Shown piece after piece: positions 1-5,462 of a stretch of 5,971 bases of DNA. Position 1 is the first letter of the stretch; the number at the start of each line of letters is the position of its first letter. The stretch is from positions 1-5,971 of the forward strand of contig JAOZMA010000145.1 of NCBI GenBank assembly GCA_029934555.1, read 5' to 3'. This DNA comes from Acidimicrobiia bacterium. GTDB lineage: Bacteria > Actinomycetota > Acidimicrobiia > Spongiisociales > UBA5794. The translations under genes were made by a program, and so were the position numbers. The notes under the pieces are model-generated. The model was not told where the DNA came from and did not search any database. It saw only the letters and a program-made list of their open reading frames with translations.

Positions 1-288
1 GACGACGAAGAGGCCAAAGACGTTCTGCACGATCTGACCGATCGATCGGAACCATTGGGCGTTGTACAACACGAGCGCTGCGTTGACGATGGCCCCCACG
101 ATGAGCGAGAGGTTGACGATCGGCAGCAGTTGCTCGAAGTCGTCGGTGAGGAACGGGAACCATCCCCATGCCAGCAGGTTGTTCGCGACGAACAAGAGCG
201 CCAGATTTCCAACCACAGCGATCGCGTAACCGATACGACTCATGGTGCGCTTCTCGACTCCGGTGTCGTTCTGATCGCTCACCGCCAT
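1..288 (-). CDS. Integral membrane protein of unknown function, C-terminus cut off by window edge
   Basis: The reverse strand is open from an ATG at 286-288 to the left edge, giving the first 96 residues. An AAGGA ribosome binding site (complement of 296-300) sits 7 bases upstream and supports this start; an in-frame ATG at 241-243 (residue 16) is a weaker alternative. The first 16 or so residues are polar and charged (MAVSDQNDTGVEKR). A hydrophobic segment follows at about residues 19-45, a second at 55-76, and a third begins near 84 at the edge. The short acidic link between the first two (FLTDDFEQ) suggests a small loop. The regular hydrophobic pattern and good start signal make it a real gene. 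I do not recognise the family; it resembles the many small multi-pass proteins of unknown role in actinobacteria. It is divergent from the ASCH-like gene. Confidence 0.8.
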   Translation of the reverse strand, partial: MAVSDQNDTGVEKRTMSRIGYAIAVVGNLALLFVANNLLAWGWFPFLTDDFEQLLPIVNLSLIVGAIVNAALVLYNAQWFRSIGQIVQNVFGLFVV

Positions 289-316
289 GAAGGCATCCTT
301 GCTCGACGCCCCACGA

Positions 317-322
317 ATCCTA
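317..322 (-). promoter_or_regulatory. Possible -10 element for the leftmost membrane protein gene
   Basis: The reverse strand reads TAGGAT here, a good actinobacterial -10 hexamer. Transcription would start near 309, leaving a leader of about 20 bases that contains the AAGGA ribosome binding site. The hexamer 17 bases upstream (TATTCA on the reverse strand) is a poor -35 match. The 123-base gap 289-411 separates two divergent genes and must hold both promoters. I see no convincing -10/-35 pair for the plus-strand gene; TACGGT at 378-383 is the best weak candidate. Confidence 0.3.
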
Positions 323-396
323 CGACGGAGGGAACAAGGTGAATAGAGCCGGAAGTCAAGGCGGGGCCGTACGCCGCTACGGTTCGGGTGCATCTC

Positions 397-403
397 GGGG
401 GAG
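397..403 (+). promoter_or_regulatory. Ribosome binding site that sets the ASCH-like gene start
   Basis: GGGGGAG lies 8 bases before the ATG at 412. It favours that ATG over the in-frame GTG at 388, which has no purine-rich site at the right distance. Confidence 0.6.
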
Positions 404-411
404 CACCGACC

Positions 412-774
412 ATGGACACAGAGCATCGACGCATCCAGTTCGTGTCCGATCGTCTGGTCGAACAGATCATCGCCGGGGAGAAGACGGCGAGCGTGGTGGA
501 GCTCGGTGATGTCGACCTCGACGAGGATGAGTACAACCACGCCCTCGTGGTCGGCACCTTCTACGACGTCTACGACCTTGGCTTGAGAAGCCGCTGCACG
601 ATTCGGATCACCGCGATGGAGTTGTGCCGTTGGGATGACATCCCCGAACGCCTATGGAGCGGCGAGACCAACAAGAGCGCCGACGAGTTCCAAGCCGACC
701 ACATCGACTACTTCGAAGACCCCGCAGACGACTTCGAGTTCGTGGCCTACTACTTCGAATTAGCGTCGAACTGA
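412..774 (+). CDS. ASCH-domain (YqfB-like) small protein, possible N4-acetylcytidine amidohydrolase or RNA-binding protein
   Basis: The product has 120 residues and fills one ASCH-type domain. The order of elements matches E. coli YqfB by eye: IQF near residue 8; the signature A-G-E-K-T at 21-25; a GTFYDV strand at 48-53; the strand CTIRITAMEL at 62-71; a helix-forming stretch at 77-98; and a final strand FEFVAYYFEL at 108-117. YqfB hydrolyses N4-acetylcytidine with a Lys/Thr/Glu triad (recalled as K21, T24, E74). In my alignment these fall on K24, S27 and E85, so the Thr is replaced by Ser. The Arg after the GxKTxTxR motif is also missing (Val/Glu here). The protein is slightly longer than YqfB (about 103 residues). 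ASCH proteins can also bind RNA without known catalysis, so activity is inference. It contains a rare TTA codon at residue 117. It stands alone between a divergent and a convergent neighbour. Confidence 0.82.
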   Translation: MDTEHRRIQFVSDRLVEQIIAGEKTASVVELGDVDLDEDEYNHALVVGTFYDVYDLGLRSRCTIRITAMELCRWDDIPERLWSGETNKSADEFQADHIDYFEDPADDFEFVAYYFELASN

Positions 775-819
775 CCCTCGAAGGCCGTACCCGTTGGCCT
801 CTTACCTCCCCTCGGGTGG

Positions 820-849
820 CCCCCCTGCTCGAGAACACCCCCCTGCTCG
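820..849. repeat. Two copies of a 12-base direct repeat, 18 bases apart
   Basis: CCCCCCTGCTCG occurs at 820-831 and again at 838-849, separated by six bases, in the gap between two convergent genes. It lies next to the terminator hairpin. It may be a local duplication; no function is evident. Confidence 0.55.
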
Positions 850-864
850 TCGCAAGCTCCTCGC

Positions 865-891
865 GTCCCCCCGCCGATGCGTCGGGGGGAC
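865..891. terminator. GC-rich hairpin between convergent genes, likely bidirectional terminator
   Basis: GTCCCCCCG at 865-873 pairs perfectly with CGGGGGGAC at 883-891 around a 9-base loop (874-882). This makes a very stable 9-bp stem. It lies 91 bases past the stop of the ASCH-like gene and 28 bases past the stop of the MBL gene on the other strand, where a shared terminator would be expected. Neither side has a run of T, so it would be a GC-rich, tract-less terminator of the kind described in actinobacteria. The rest of the 775-918 gap holds only the direct repeat and a weak CAGG/CCTG hairpin at 908-918. Confidence 0.6.
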
Positions 892-918
892 AGGAGGAAG
901 GTCCCGTCAGGCGACCTG

Positions 919-2316
919 TCAGTCGTCCGCGGCTTCGTCGTCGGCTTCGTTCTCTTTGCTCGCGATGTACTCGTGGTAGGCCTTGCGGTCGCGCCAGGTC
1001 TCTCCCATGCTCGCCTCCAAGGAGTCCGGCAGTGTCTCAAGGTCAACGACCAGATCGCTGTCGACCGGCCAATCCTCGAGAAGAATCGGCTTGTAGCCCT
1101 CCGGGTAGTACTCGTCGGGATCGATCTCCTGCTCGCGAACGAATGGCTCCTGAATGTCTTCACGTTTGTTCCTCGGCAGCGGCACGACCAACTGACCGTC
1201 GTCGAAGTCGAACTGGGGCGATCGGTTGTTCGGGTAGTCGGGGATGATCCCTTCACGGACCCAGATCTTGTCCTTCGTCACGTTCACGACCACGCCGTCG
1301 GGTGCTCCGAAGTGGAACGGCCCCTTCCAGTGGTGCCGGATCTCGGCGACGGTCTCTTCGTTCTGGTACGCATCGAACTGCATGTGAGTCACCATGCCGA
1401 GACGGGGCTTGACCTGGTTCATCAGGTACCCCGCCGCGTAGCCGGGCGTGTGATGCGTATCGATCGTGTAGCGACCAAGGAACGGTGGAACACCCTGAAC
1501 GCCCGAAGAGATGCTGATCAACTCGGCCTGCGTCTCGGTGATGTACACGTCGGCACCGGCGGCGTACTTCTCGTCGAGATGGCTCGGTCGACCGTCGCCG
1601 GTCCACACGACGCTCATCCCGTTCCAGTTCAACCGGTATCCGGAGGCGCCGTCCTTGCCGTGGGAACGCTGCCAGTGGATGACCTCGACACCGCCCTCGT
1701 CGTAGATAACGCCGCCGTTGTCCCTGAAGTCGAACTCGTTGACTTCGACATCCCAGCCCTGTCCGTTGGGAAACAGGTCAAAGGCATCCATATGCCAGCC
1801 GAGCATCATCTGCATTCCCTCGACCATCTTCGCGGTGCCGTACTCGGGCGTGCGACCTGACGGTCCGAAGATCCGCAGCGGCTTGTGCCATCGGCCGGCC
1901 CAGCCGCCGAACATGTACAGATAAGGCAGCGAGCCGAAGTGATCGACATGCAGGTGGGTGATGAAGATCTTGTCGAGTTCGTTGAGTGCGAACCCGCTGG
2001 CAAGGTAGTTCGCAATGGAGCCTTCGCCGAGGTCGAACACGAAGTTCTCACCGTTACCGAGTTGGACGAAGACGGAGGTGTTCATCTGTCCCGGACGGAT
2101 GCTCGGGGACGTCCCCATGAAGATGATCCTGATCTCGTCAGGGCCGAGTTTCTCGGTTTTCGGGAACCAGTTGGCCGCGGACTTGAGACCGGGTGTTGGT
2201 TCGATCCCGTCGAAGAGGAGTCCCTCTTTCCACCGATCCATCGGAATGCCACCGTTCAGGACGTTCTGGATGTCCTCGGGTGACGACTGCGGACGTCGTG
2301 TGCTGTCCTCGCTCAT
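919..2316 (-). CDS. MBL-fold metallo-hydrolase, RNase Z/arylsulfatase-like, resembling the GntH-type family
   Basis: This 465-residue protein is a metal-dependent hydrolase of the metallo-beta-lactamase fold. Residues 61-98 form the opening strands (IRIIFMGTSPS, then the NTSVFVQLG and FVFDLGEGS segments). The metal motif T-H-L-H-V-D-H follows, with H121, H123, D125 and H126. Later ligand candidates are H219 (RSHGKDGASGYRL), D241 (VVWTGDGRPS), H288/H289 (DTHHTPG) and H311 (THMQFD). Spacing and motifs match the RNase Z/arylsulfatase branch rather than beta-lactamases. The 'VNVTKDKIWVREG' segment at 344-356 and overall layout recall proteins annotated GntH (guanitoxin-type MBL hydrolases). That match is from memory, and no other guanitoxin gene is visible. 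Residues 357-465 extend beyond the catalytic core: proline- and acid-rich, ending ENEADDEAADD. There is no signal peptide, so it is probably cytoplasmic. The ATG at 2316 has a GAGGAG site; an in-frame GTG at 2376 gives 20 more residues but lacks one. The divergent TetR gene may regulate it. The substrate is unknown. Confidence 0.9.
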   Translation of the reverse strand: MSEDSTRRPQSSPEDIQNVLNGGIPMDRWKEGLLFDGIEPTPGLKSAANWFPKTEKLGPDEIRIIFMGTSPSIRPGQMNTSVFVQLGNGENFVFDLGEGSIANYLASGFALNELDKIFITHLHVDHFGSLPYLYMFGGWAGRWHKPLRIFGPSGRTPEYGTAKMVEGMQMMLGWHMDAFDLFPNGQGWDVEVNEFDFRDNGGVIYDEGGVEVIHWQRSHGKDGASGYRLNWNGMSVVWTGDGRPSHLDEKYAAGADVYITETQAELISISSGVQGVPPFLGRYTIDTHHTPGYAAGYLMNQVKPRLGMVTHMQFDAYQNEETVAEIRHHWKGPFHFGAPDGVVVNVTKDKIWVREGIIPDYPNNRSPQFDFDDGQLVVPLPRNKREDIQEPFVREQEIDPDEYYPEGYKPILLEDWPVDSDLVVDLETLPDSLEASMGETWRDRKAYHEYIASKENEADDEAADD

Positions 2317-2320
2317 GATG

Positions 2321-2326
2321 CTCCTC
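2321..2326 (-). promoter_or_regulatory. Ribosome binding site of the MBL hydrolase gene
   Basis: The reverse strand reads GAGGAG, 4 bases before the ATG at 2314-2316. It selects this start over the upstream in-frame GTG at 2374-2376. Confidence 0.6.
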
Positions 2327-2344
2327 GTGTTGGGGGACGAATCA

Positions 2345-2350
2345 ATGGTA
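2345..2350 (-). promoter_or_regulatory. Possible -10 element of the MBL hydrolase gene
   Basis: The reverse strand reads TACCAT. A start site near 2337 would give a leader of about 20 bases carrying the GAGGAG site. The -35 position, about 2368-2373, is a poor consensus match but overlaps the dyad at 2371-2383, which would allow control by the neighbouring repressor. Confidence 0.35.
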
Positions 2351-2363
2351 CTGCCCAGGAGAT

Positions 2364-2402
2364 CCTTGCGGGACACTTCGTCCTGTAAGGCAAGGAGTGC
2401 CT
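2364..2402. promoter_or_regulatory. Candidate operator region for the divergent TetR regulator
   Basis: Several inverted repeats are packed into the centre of the 99-base gap between the divergent starts. GGAC-ACTTC-GTCC lies at 2371-2383 and AGGCA-AGGAG-TGCCT at 2388-2402. CCTTGC at 2364-2369 also pairs with GCAAGG at 2390-2395. The first dyad covers the -35 positions of both predicted promoters. The second fills the spacer of the TetR promoter and touches its -10. TetR-type repressors usually bind short dyads in such a place and control both themselves and the divergent gene. Which dyad is the true operator cannot be told from sequence alone. Confidence 0.4.
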
Positions 2403-2407
2403 ACAAT
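2402..2407 (+). promoter_or_regulatory. -10 element of the TetR gene, probably leaderless
   Basis: TACAAT is one base from the TATAAT consensus and ends 8 bases before the ATG at 2416. The transcript would therefore start at or next to the start codon. The upstream bases show only a weak AGGG, so translation probably begins on a leaderless mRNA. No good -35 is visible (CGTCCT at 2379-2384). Confidence 0.5.
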
Positions 2408-2415
2408 CAGGGCCA

Positions 2416-2988
2416 ATGAGTGACTCGACAGACGAATTACGGGAAGGCACCGACCCCCGCATCGCATCAACACGACGACGAGTACTCGACGCGGCGCGGA
2501 AACTCCTCCTCGAAGAGGGGCAGGAGGCCGTCACACCGACCCGACTTGCCGCGTTGACGGGCGTCTCTCGCTCGACGATCTACCGACGCTGGCCCGACCC
2601 TGACGACATCATCTTCGAGGCGATTGCCGACGACACCGACGCTCCCCCGTTTGCGCCGAGCGGCGATGTTCGCCAAGACCTCACCCGGTACCTGGAGGCT
2701 CTGAGAGATGGGTTGCGGGCGTTCCACACCGGTCTTTTGGCGACACGCATCGACCGAGCCGAACACGATCCCGAAGTTGCTGAGACGCTCCGCACAGTTA
2801 CCGAGAACCGCCGTGACCTCATCGCCGACTTGCTCGAACATCCACGGGAAGAGTTCTCAGAAGCCCAAGCACTCATCGTCGGACCCCTGATGTATCAACG
2901 CTTCCTTGCGCGCGAGGAGATCACCGACGAACTCATCGAACTCGTCGTCAACGCCTACCTGCACAGCCAAACCGACCTGCCCGAGTGA
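2416..2988 (+). CDS. TetR/AcrR-family transcriptional regulator
   Basis: The 190-residue protein has the usual length and layout of a TetR regulator. Residues 17-60 form the N-terminal DNA-binding domain: a first helix STRRRVLDAARKLLLEEG, then AVTPTRLAALTGVSRSTIYRRWP, a clear helix-turn-helix with the family-typical Y-R-R-W. The remaining roughly 120 residues are predicted mainly helical and match a ligand-binding and dimerisation domain in position and size. Their sequence (LTRYLEALRDGLRAFHTGLL and after) gives no hint of the ligand. The gene is divergent from the MBL hydrolase across a short gap with dyads. The membrane protein gene starts four bases after its stop, so the two are probably cotranscribed. 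The likely role is repression of its own operon and perhaps of the hydrolase, which is inference from layout. Residue 8 is encoded by a rare TTA codon. Confidence 0.92.
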   Translation: MSDSTDELREGTDPRIASTRRRVLDAARKLLLEEGQEAVTPTRLAALTGVSRSTIYRRWPDPDDIIFEAIADDTDAPPFAPSGDVRQDLTRYLEALRDGLRAFHTGLLATRIDRAEHDPEVAETLRTVTENRRDLIADLLEHPREEFSEAQALIVGPLMYQRFLAREEITDELIELVVNAYLHSQTDLPE

Positions 2989-2992
2989 AACC

Positions 2993-5329
2993 GTGAACCG
3001 GTACTTCGCAAGCAGCCCGCATCAGTCGCGGGTGCGGCGCGCATCCGATGTGTGGCTCGTCGTCATCGGCTTGGTTCTTCTTCTGTGGACTGCAGCAAAC
3101 GTCGATCGGGTGGCAGCGGTCGAGACGGCCCTCGTTGATCTGGCACAGAGCGCACCGCTCTGGTTCGAACTGTTCTACCGGGTCGCCTACTTCCTTGGGC
3201 TGTTGCTGGTGTGGGGGATCATCATTCTGGTGATCGCTCAGGGCAAGAAGCGCCTCGACCTCCTCCGCGACATCGCTATCGCCATCGTCGCAACGATCAG
3301 TGTCATCCTCTTCTTCGTCTGGTGGTTGGACGGATCGATTCCGGCAGCCTTCCCTGACTTCGTTGAACGAGACGGTGGGTTCTCCTTCCCGCTCCTACGG
3401 GTCTCGATCCTGACGGCGGTCATCACCGTCGCATCTCCGCACCTCGCTCGGCCGGTTCGCCGGTTCGGTTGGATAATGATCACCCTCGTCGCCATCTCGG
3501 GATTCGGACTCGGCATCGGCCTACCGGGCGACGCCGTCGGCGGTATCGGCCTTGGGCTTCTCGTCGGCGGAACGGTCCTGCTCGTCTTCGGATCGCCAAT
3601 GGGGTACCCGAATCGAGCCGCGGTCACAGTCGGACTGGGAGACCTCGGTCTCCGGATCGCCGATCTGGAACTAGCGCCCGACCGGTCCTGGGGCGTGCGT
3701 CGGCTCACCGGCTCGCTCGATGACGGGACCCGAATCGAGGTCAAGGCGTACGGTCAGGATGCGGTCGGTTCGCAACGGATCTCTCGGGCATGGCGAGCCT
3801 TGTGGTACCGCGACGTCGGACAGACATACACATCCAACCGGCTTCAGGCAGTCGAACACGAGGCACTCGCAATCCTTACGGCGCAGGGCAGCGGCGTTGC
3901 GACACCGGAAATCCTCGCCGTCGGCCTCGGCGGCGAAGAAATGGCACTGCTCGCAACGACCCGGCGAGGAACGGCATTTCAACCGGATCAACTCACAACC
4001 GCGTCGCTGACTGCCGTGTGGAATGAAGTCGCCCTTCTCCACGATGCCGGCATCGCGCACGGAACGCTGACACTCGATGCCATCACGATCGACGACGGTC
4101 AACCGGTCATAGGCGACCTCACTGCGTCCTCGCTCAGCGCACCGGACGTGCGCAGGAGCCTCGACGTCGTGTCCCTCTTGTTCTCGACGGCGGTCGTAGT
4201 CGGTGTAGAGGACGCCGTCGCCGCGGCACAGGCCGGTGCTGGAGACGAGCATCTGATCACGGCACTGCCGTACCTCCAGGTTCCGGCCTTGACGCGATCC
4301 CAGCGCAGTCTGGTCGACAAACCCAAGGCCCTCATGTCCGAGTTGAGTGACGCCATCGCCGCAGCCACCGGGGTTGAAGCACCGGAACCGGCCAAACTGA
4401 GGCGGGTCCGGCCTAAGGATCTCATCATGCCGGCGCTGTCGCTCGTGGCGGCTTATGCCCTGATCGGGATGATGACCGACATCGACTTCGTCGCCGTCTG
4501 GGGTGTCGTCGAGAACGCTACCTGGGCGTTGATCATCGTCGGGTTCTTCATCGGTCAGTTCGCCTTCTTCTTCGACGCAACGGGCATGCTGTACGCCACC
4601 GGCTATCCGCTCCCCCTCAAGCCTCTTGCAATCCTCCAGGTGTCGGTGAAGTGGATTGGCCTCGCCGTTCCGAGTGCGGCAGGTCGGGTCACGATGAATG
4701 CGCTATTCCTCAGAAAATACGGTGTTTCGCCAACGCTCGCCGTCACTCAGGGAGCGCTCGACGGTCTCGCAGGATTCGCCACCGAAGCCGGGATCCTCCT
4801 CCTTGCCCTCATCGCAACCGATCTGTCCCTCGACCTCGACACCGAAGCCATCAACTGGAGCCTCATCCTGTTGATCGTCGCAGTGCTGATCCTCGGTTCG
4901 ATCATCGCGGTCCTCCGCATCCAACGGCTGCGAGAAAAGGTGCTCCCACCGCTCAAAGATGCGTGGGCGATGCTGTGGAGTCTCCTGAAGGACCCGAAGC
5001 GGACGTTCGGACTCCTCGGCAGCAATCTGGCGTCACGGACGATCCTCGCCATCACGCTCTGGTTCATTCTCCAGGCGATCGGAACCCCCCTCCCCCTCGT
5101 GGTGGCCCTCGTAGTCACCGTCGCAACCAACCTTCTCGCGGGCCTTGTGCCGATCCCCGGCGGTATCGGTGTGGCAGAAGCGGTACTCACATCGTTCCTG
5201 ATGGTCGCCGGTCTGGGCGCCGACGAGGCGTTCGCCGCAGCGATCGTCTTCCGGATCGCGACCTTCTACATCCCGGCCGGTGAGGGTTTCTTCGCCATGC
5301 GATGGCTCGAGAAGAACGGCTACTTGTAG
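2993..5329 (+). CDS. Large membrane protein: pseudokinase-like domain joined to a flippase-like (LPG synthase TM, PF03706-type) domain
   Basis: With the GTG at 2993 the product has 778 residues. Residues 20-200 hold about six hydrophobic segments (near 20-37, 57-82, 91-112, 133-148, 159-177, 180-200). Residues 213-460 are soluble and look like a protein-kinase-type fold: strand Lys K251 in RIEVKAYG, helix Glu E290 in VEHEALAIL, a hinge near 318-326, a catalytic loop at H356-G-T-L-T-L-D-A-I364, and D375 at the DFG position. The usual loop Asp and Asn are replaced by T358 and A363, so it is probably a pseudokinase. Residues 477-770 form about eight membrane segments. They carry the P-I-P-G-G-I-G-V-A-E motif (720-729), a hallmark of the MprF/AglD-like flippase superfamily that handles lipids or lipid-linked sugars; the cargo is unknown. 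Starts inside tetR (reading frame opens at 2906) would overlap that gene; 2993 is four bases past its stop, suggesting coupled translation with only a weak ribosome site. Confidence 0.88.
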   Translation: MNRYFASSPHQSRVRRASDVWLVVIGLVLLLWTAANVDRVAAVETALVDLAQSAPLWFELFYRVAYFLGLLLVWGIIILVIAQGKKRLDLLRDIAIAIVATISVILFFVWWLDGSIPAAFPDFVERDGGFSFPLLRVSILTAVITVASPHLARPVRRFGWIMITLVAISGFGLGIGLPGDAVGGIGLGLLVGGTVLLVFGSPMGYPNRAAVTVGLGDLGLRIADLELAPDRSWGVRRLTGSLDDGTRIEVKAYGQDAVGSQRISRAWRALWYRDVGQTYTSNRLQAVEHEALAILTAQGSGVATPEILAVGLGGEEMALLATTRRGTAFQPDQLTTASLTAVWNEVALLHDAGIAHGTLTLDAITIDDGQPVIGDLTASSLSAPDVRRSLDVVSLLFSTAVVVGVEDAVAAAQAGAGDEHLITALPYLQVPALTRSQRSLVDKPKALMSELSDAIAAATGVEAPEPAKLRRVRPKDLIMPALSLVAAYALIGMMTDIDFVAVWGVVENATWALIIVGFFIGQFAFFFDATGMLYATGYPLPLKPLAILQVSVKWIGLAVPSAAGRVTMNALFLRKYGVSPTLAVTQGALDGLAGFATEAGILLLALIATDLSLDLDTEAINWSLILLIVAVLILGSIIAVLRIQRLREKVLPPLKDAWAMLWSLLKDPKRTFGLLGSNLASRTILAITLWFILQAIGTPLPLVVALVVTVATNLLAGLVPIPGGIGVAEAVLTSFLMVAGLGADEAFAAAIVFRIATFYIPAGEGFFAMRWLEKNGYL

Positions 5330-5371
5330 AAGAGACCGGGCGATGGAAGCTGCCGGCGGAGACCACATCAT

Positions 5372-5405
5372 CGGCGGCTATCGCCGAGAACTGACGCGGG
5401 TTCTC
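5372..5405 (+). terminator. Two abutting small hairpins after the membrane protein gene, possible terminator
   Basis: CGGCG-GCTAT-CGCCG (5372-5386) is followed immediately by GAGAAC-(8)-GTTCTC (5386-5405), both perfect stems sharing one base. They start 42 bases after the stop codon and end 57 bases before the next gene. The following ATTCTT is only weakly T-rich, so terminator function is uncertain. The gap 5330-5462 otherwise holds the promoter of the lipoprotein gene. Confidence 0.35.
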
Positions 5406-5450
5406 AGATGATTCTTACCCGATCCTCGCTCCAGTTCCCGGGCGTGGGGC

Positions 5451-5456
5451 TAGCTT
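5451..5456 (+). promoter_or_regulatory. -10-like hexamer placed for a leaderless lipoprotein transcript
   Basis: TAGCTT ends 6 bases before the ATG at 5463. This is the position expected if transcription starts on the A of the start codon. No clear ribosome binding site precedes the ATG, and the -35 region (GCTCCA at 5428-5433) is weak. Confidence 0.4.
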
Positions 5457-5462
5457 GAGCCC

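Noticed and set aside
367..382. Small hairpin CCGTA-(6)-TACGG upstream of the ASCH-like gene
   Set aside because: A 5-bp stem is common by chance, is not followed by a T-tract, and no regulatory class is recognisable.
654..1247. Plus-strand frame of 197 codons spanning the ASCH-like gene end and the MBL gene
   Set aside because: The translation is an Arg/Ser/Pro-rich composition typical of out-of-frame GC-rich DNA, and it overlaps two supported genes.
877..1860. Plus-strand open frame of 327 codons opposite the MBL hydrolase gene
   Set aside because: It lies wholly antisense to a gene with clear catalytic motifs. Its translation has no recognisable domain, and it crosses the terminator hairpin and the convergent gap. 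Long antisense frames are expected at this GC.
2317..2376. 20-residue N-terminal extension of the MBL hydrolase from a GTG
   Set aside because: The ATG at 2316 has a GAGGAG ribosome site, and the extension would run through the predicted promoter and leader.
2437..2439. TTA codons in the tetR gene (residue 8) and the ASCH-like gene (residue 117) as a sign of bldA-type control
   Set aside because: The window does not show the organism is a streptomycete, and isolated TTA codons at roughly 60% GC are not strong evidence of such control.
2906..2992. N-terminal extension of the large membrane protein into the tetR gene
   Set aside because: The extra 29 residues are Ser/Thr/Arg-rich out-of-frame translation of tetR. 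The GTG at 2993 just after the tetR stop is the natural start.
3671..4252. Minus-strand frame of 193 codons opposite the pseudokinase region
   Set aside because: It is antisense to a well-supported coding region and shows no domain or start signal.
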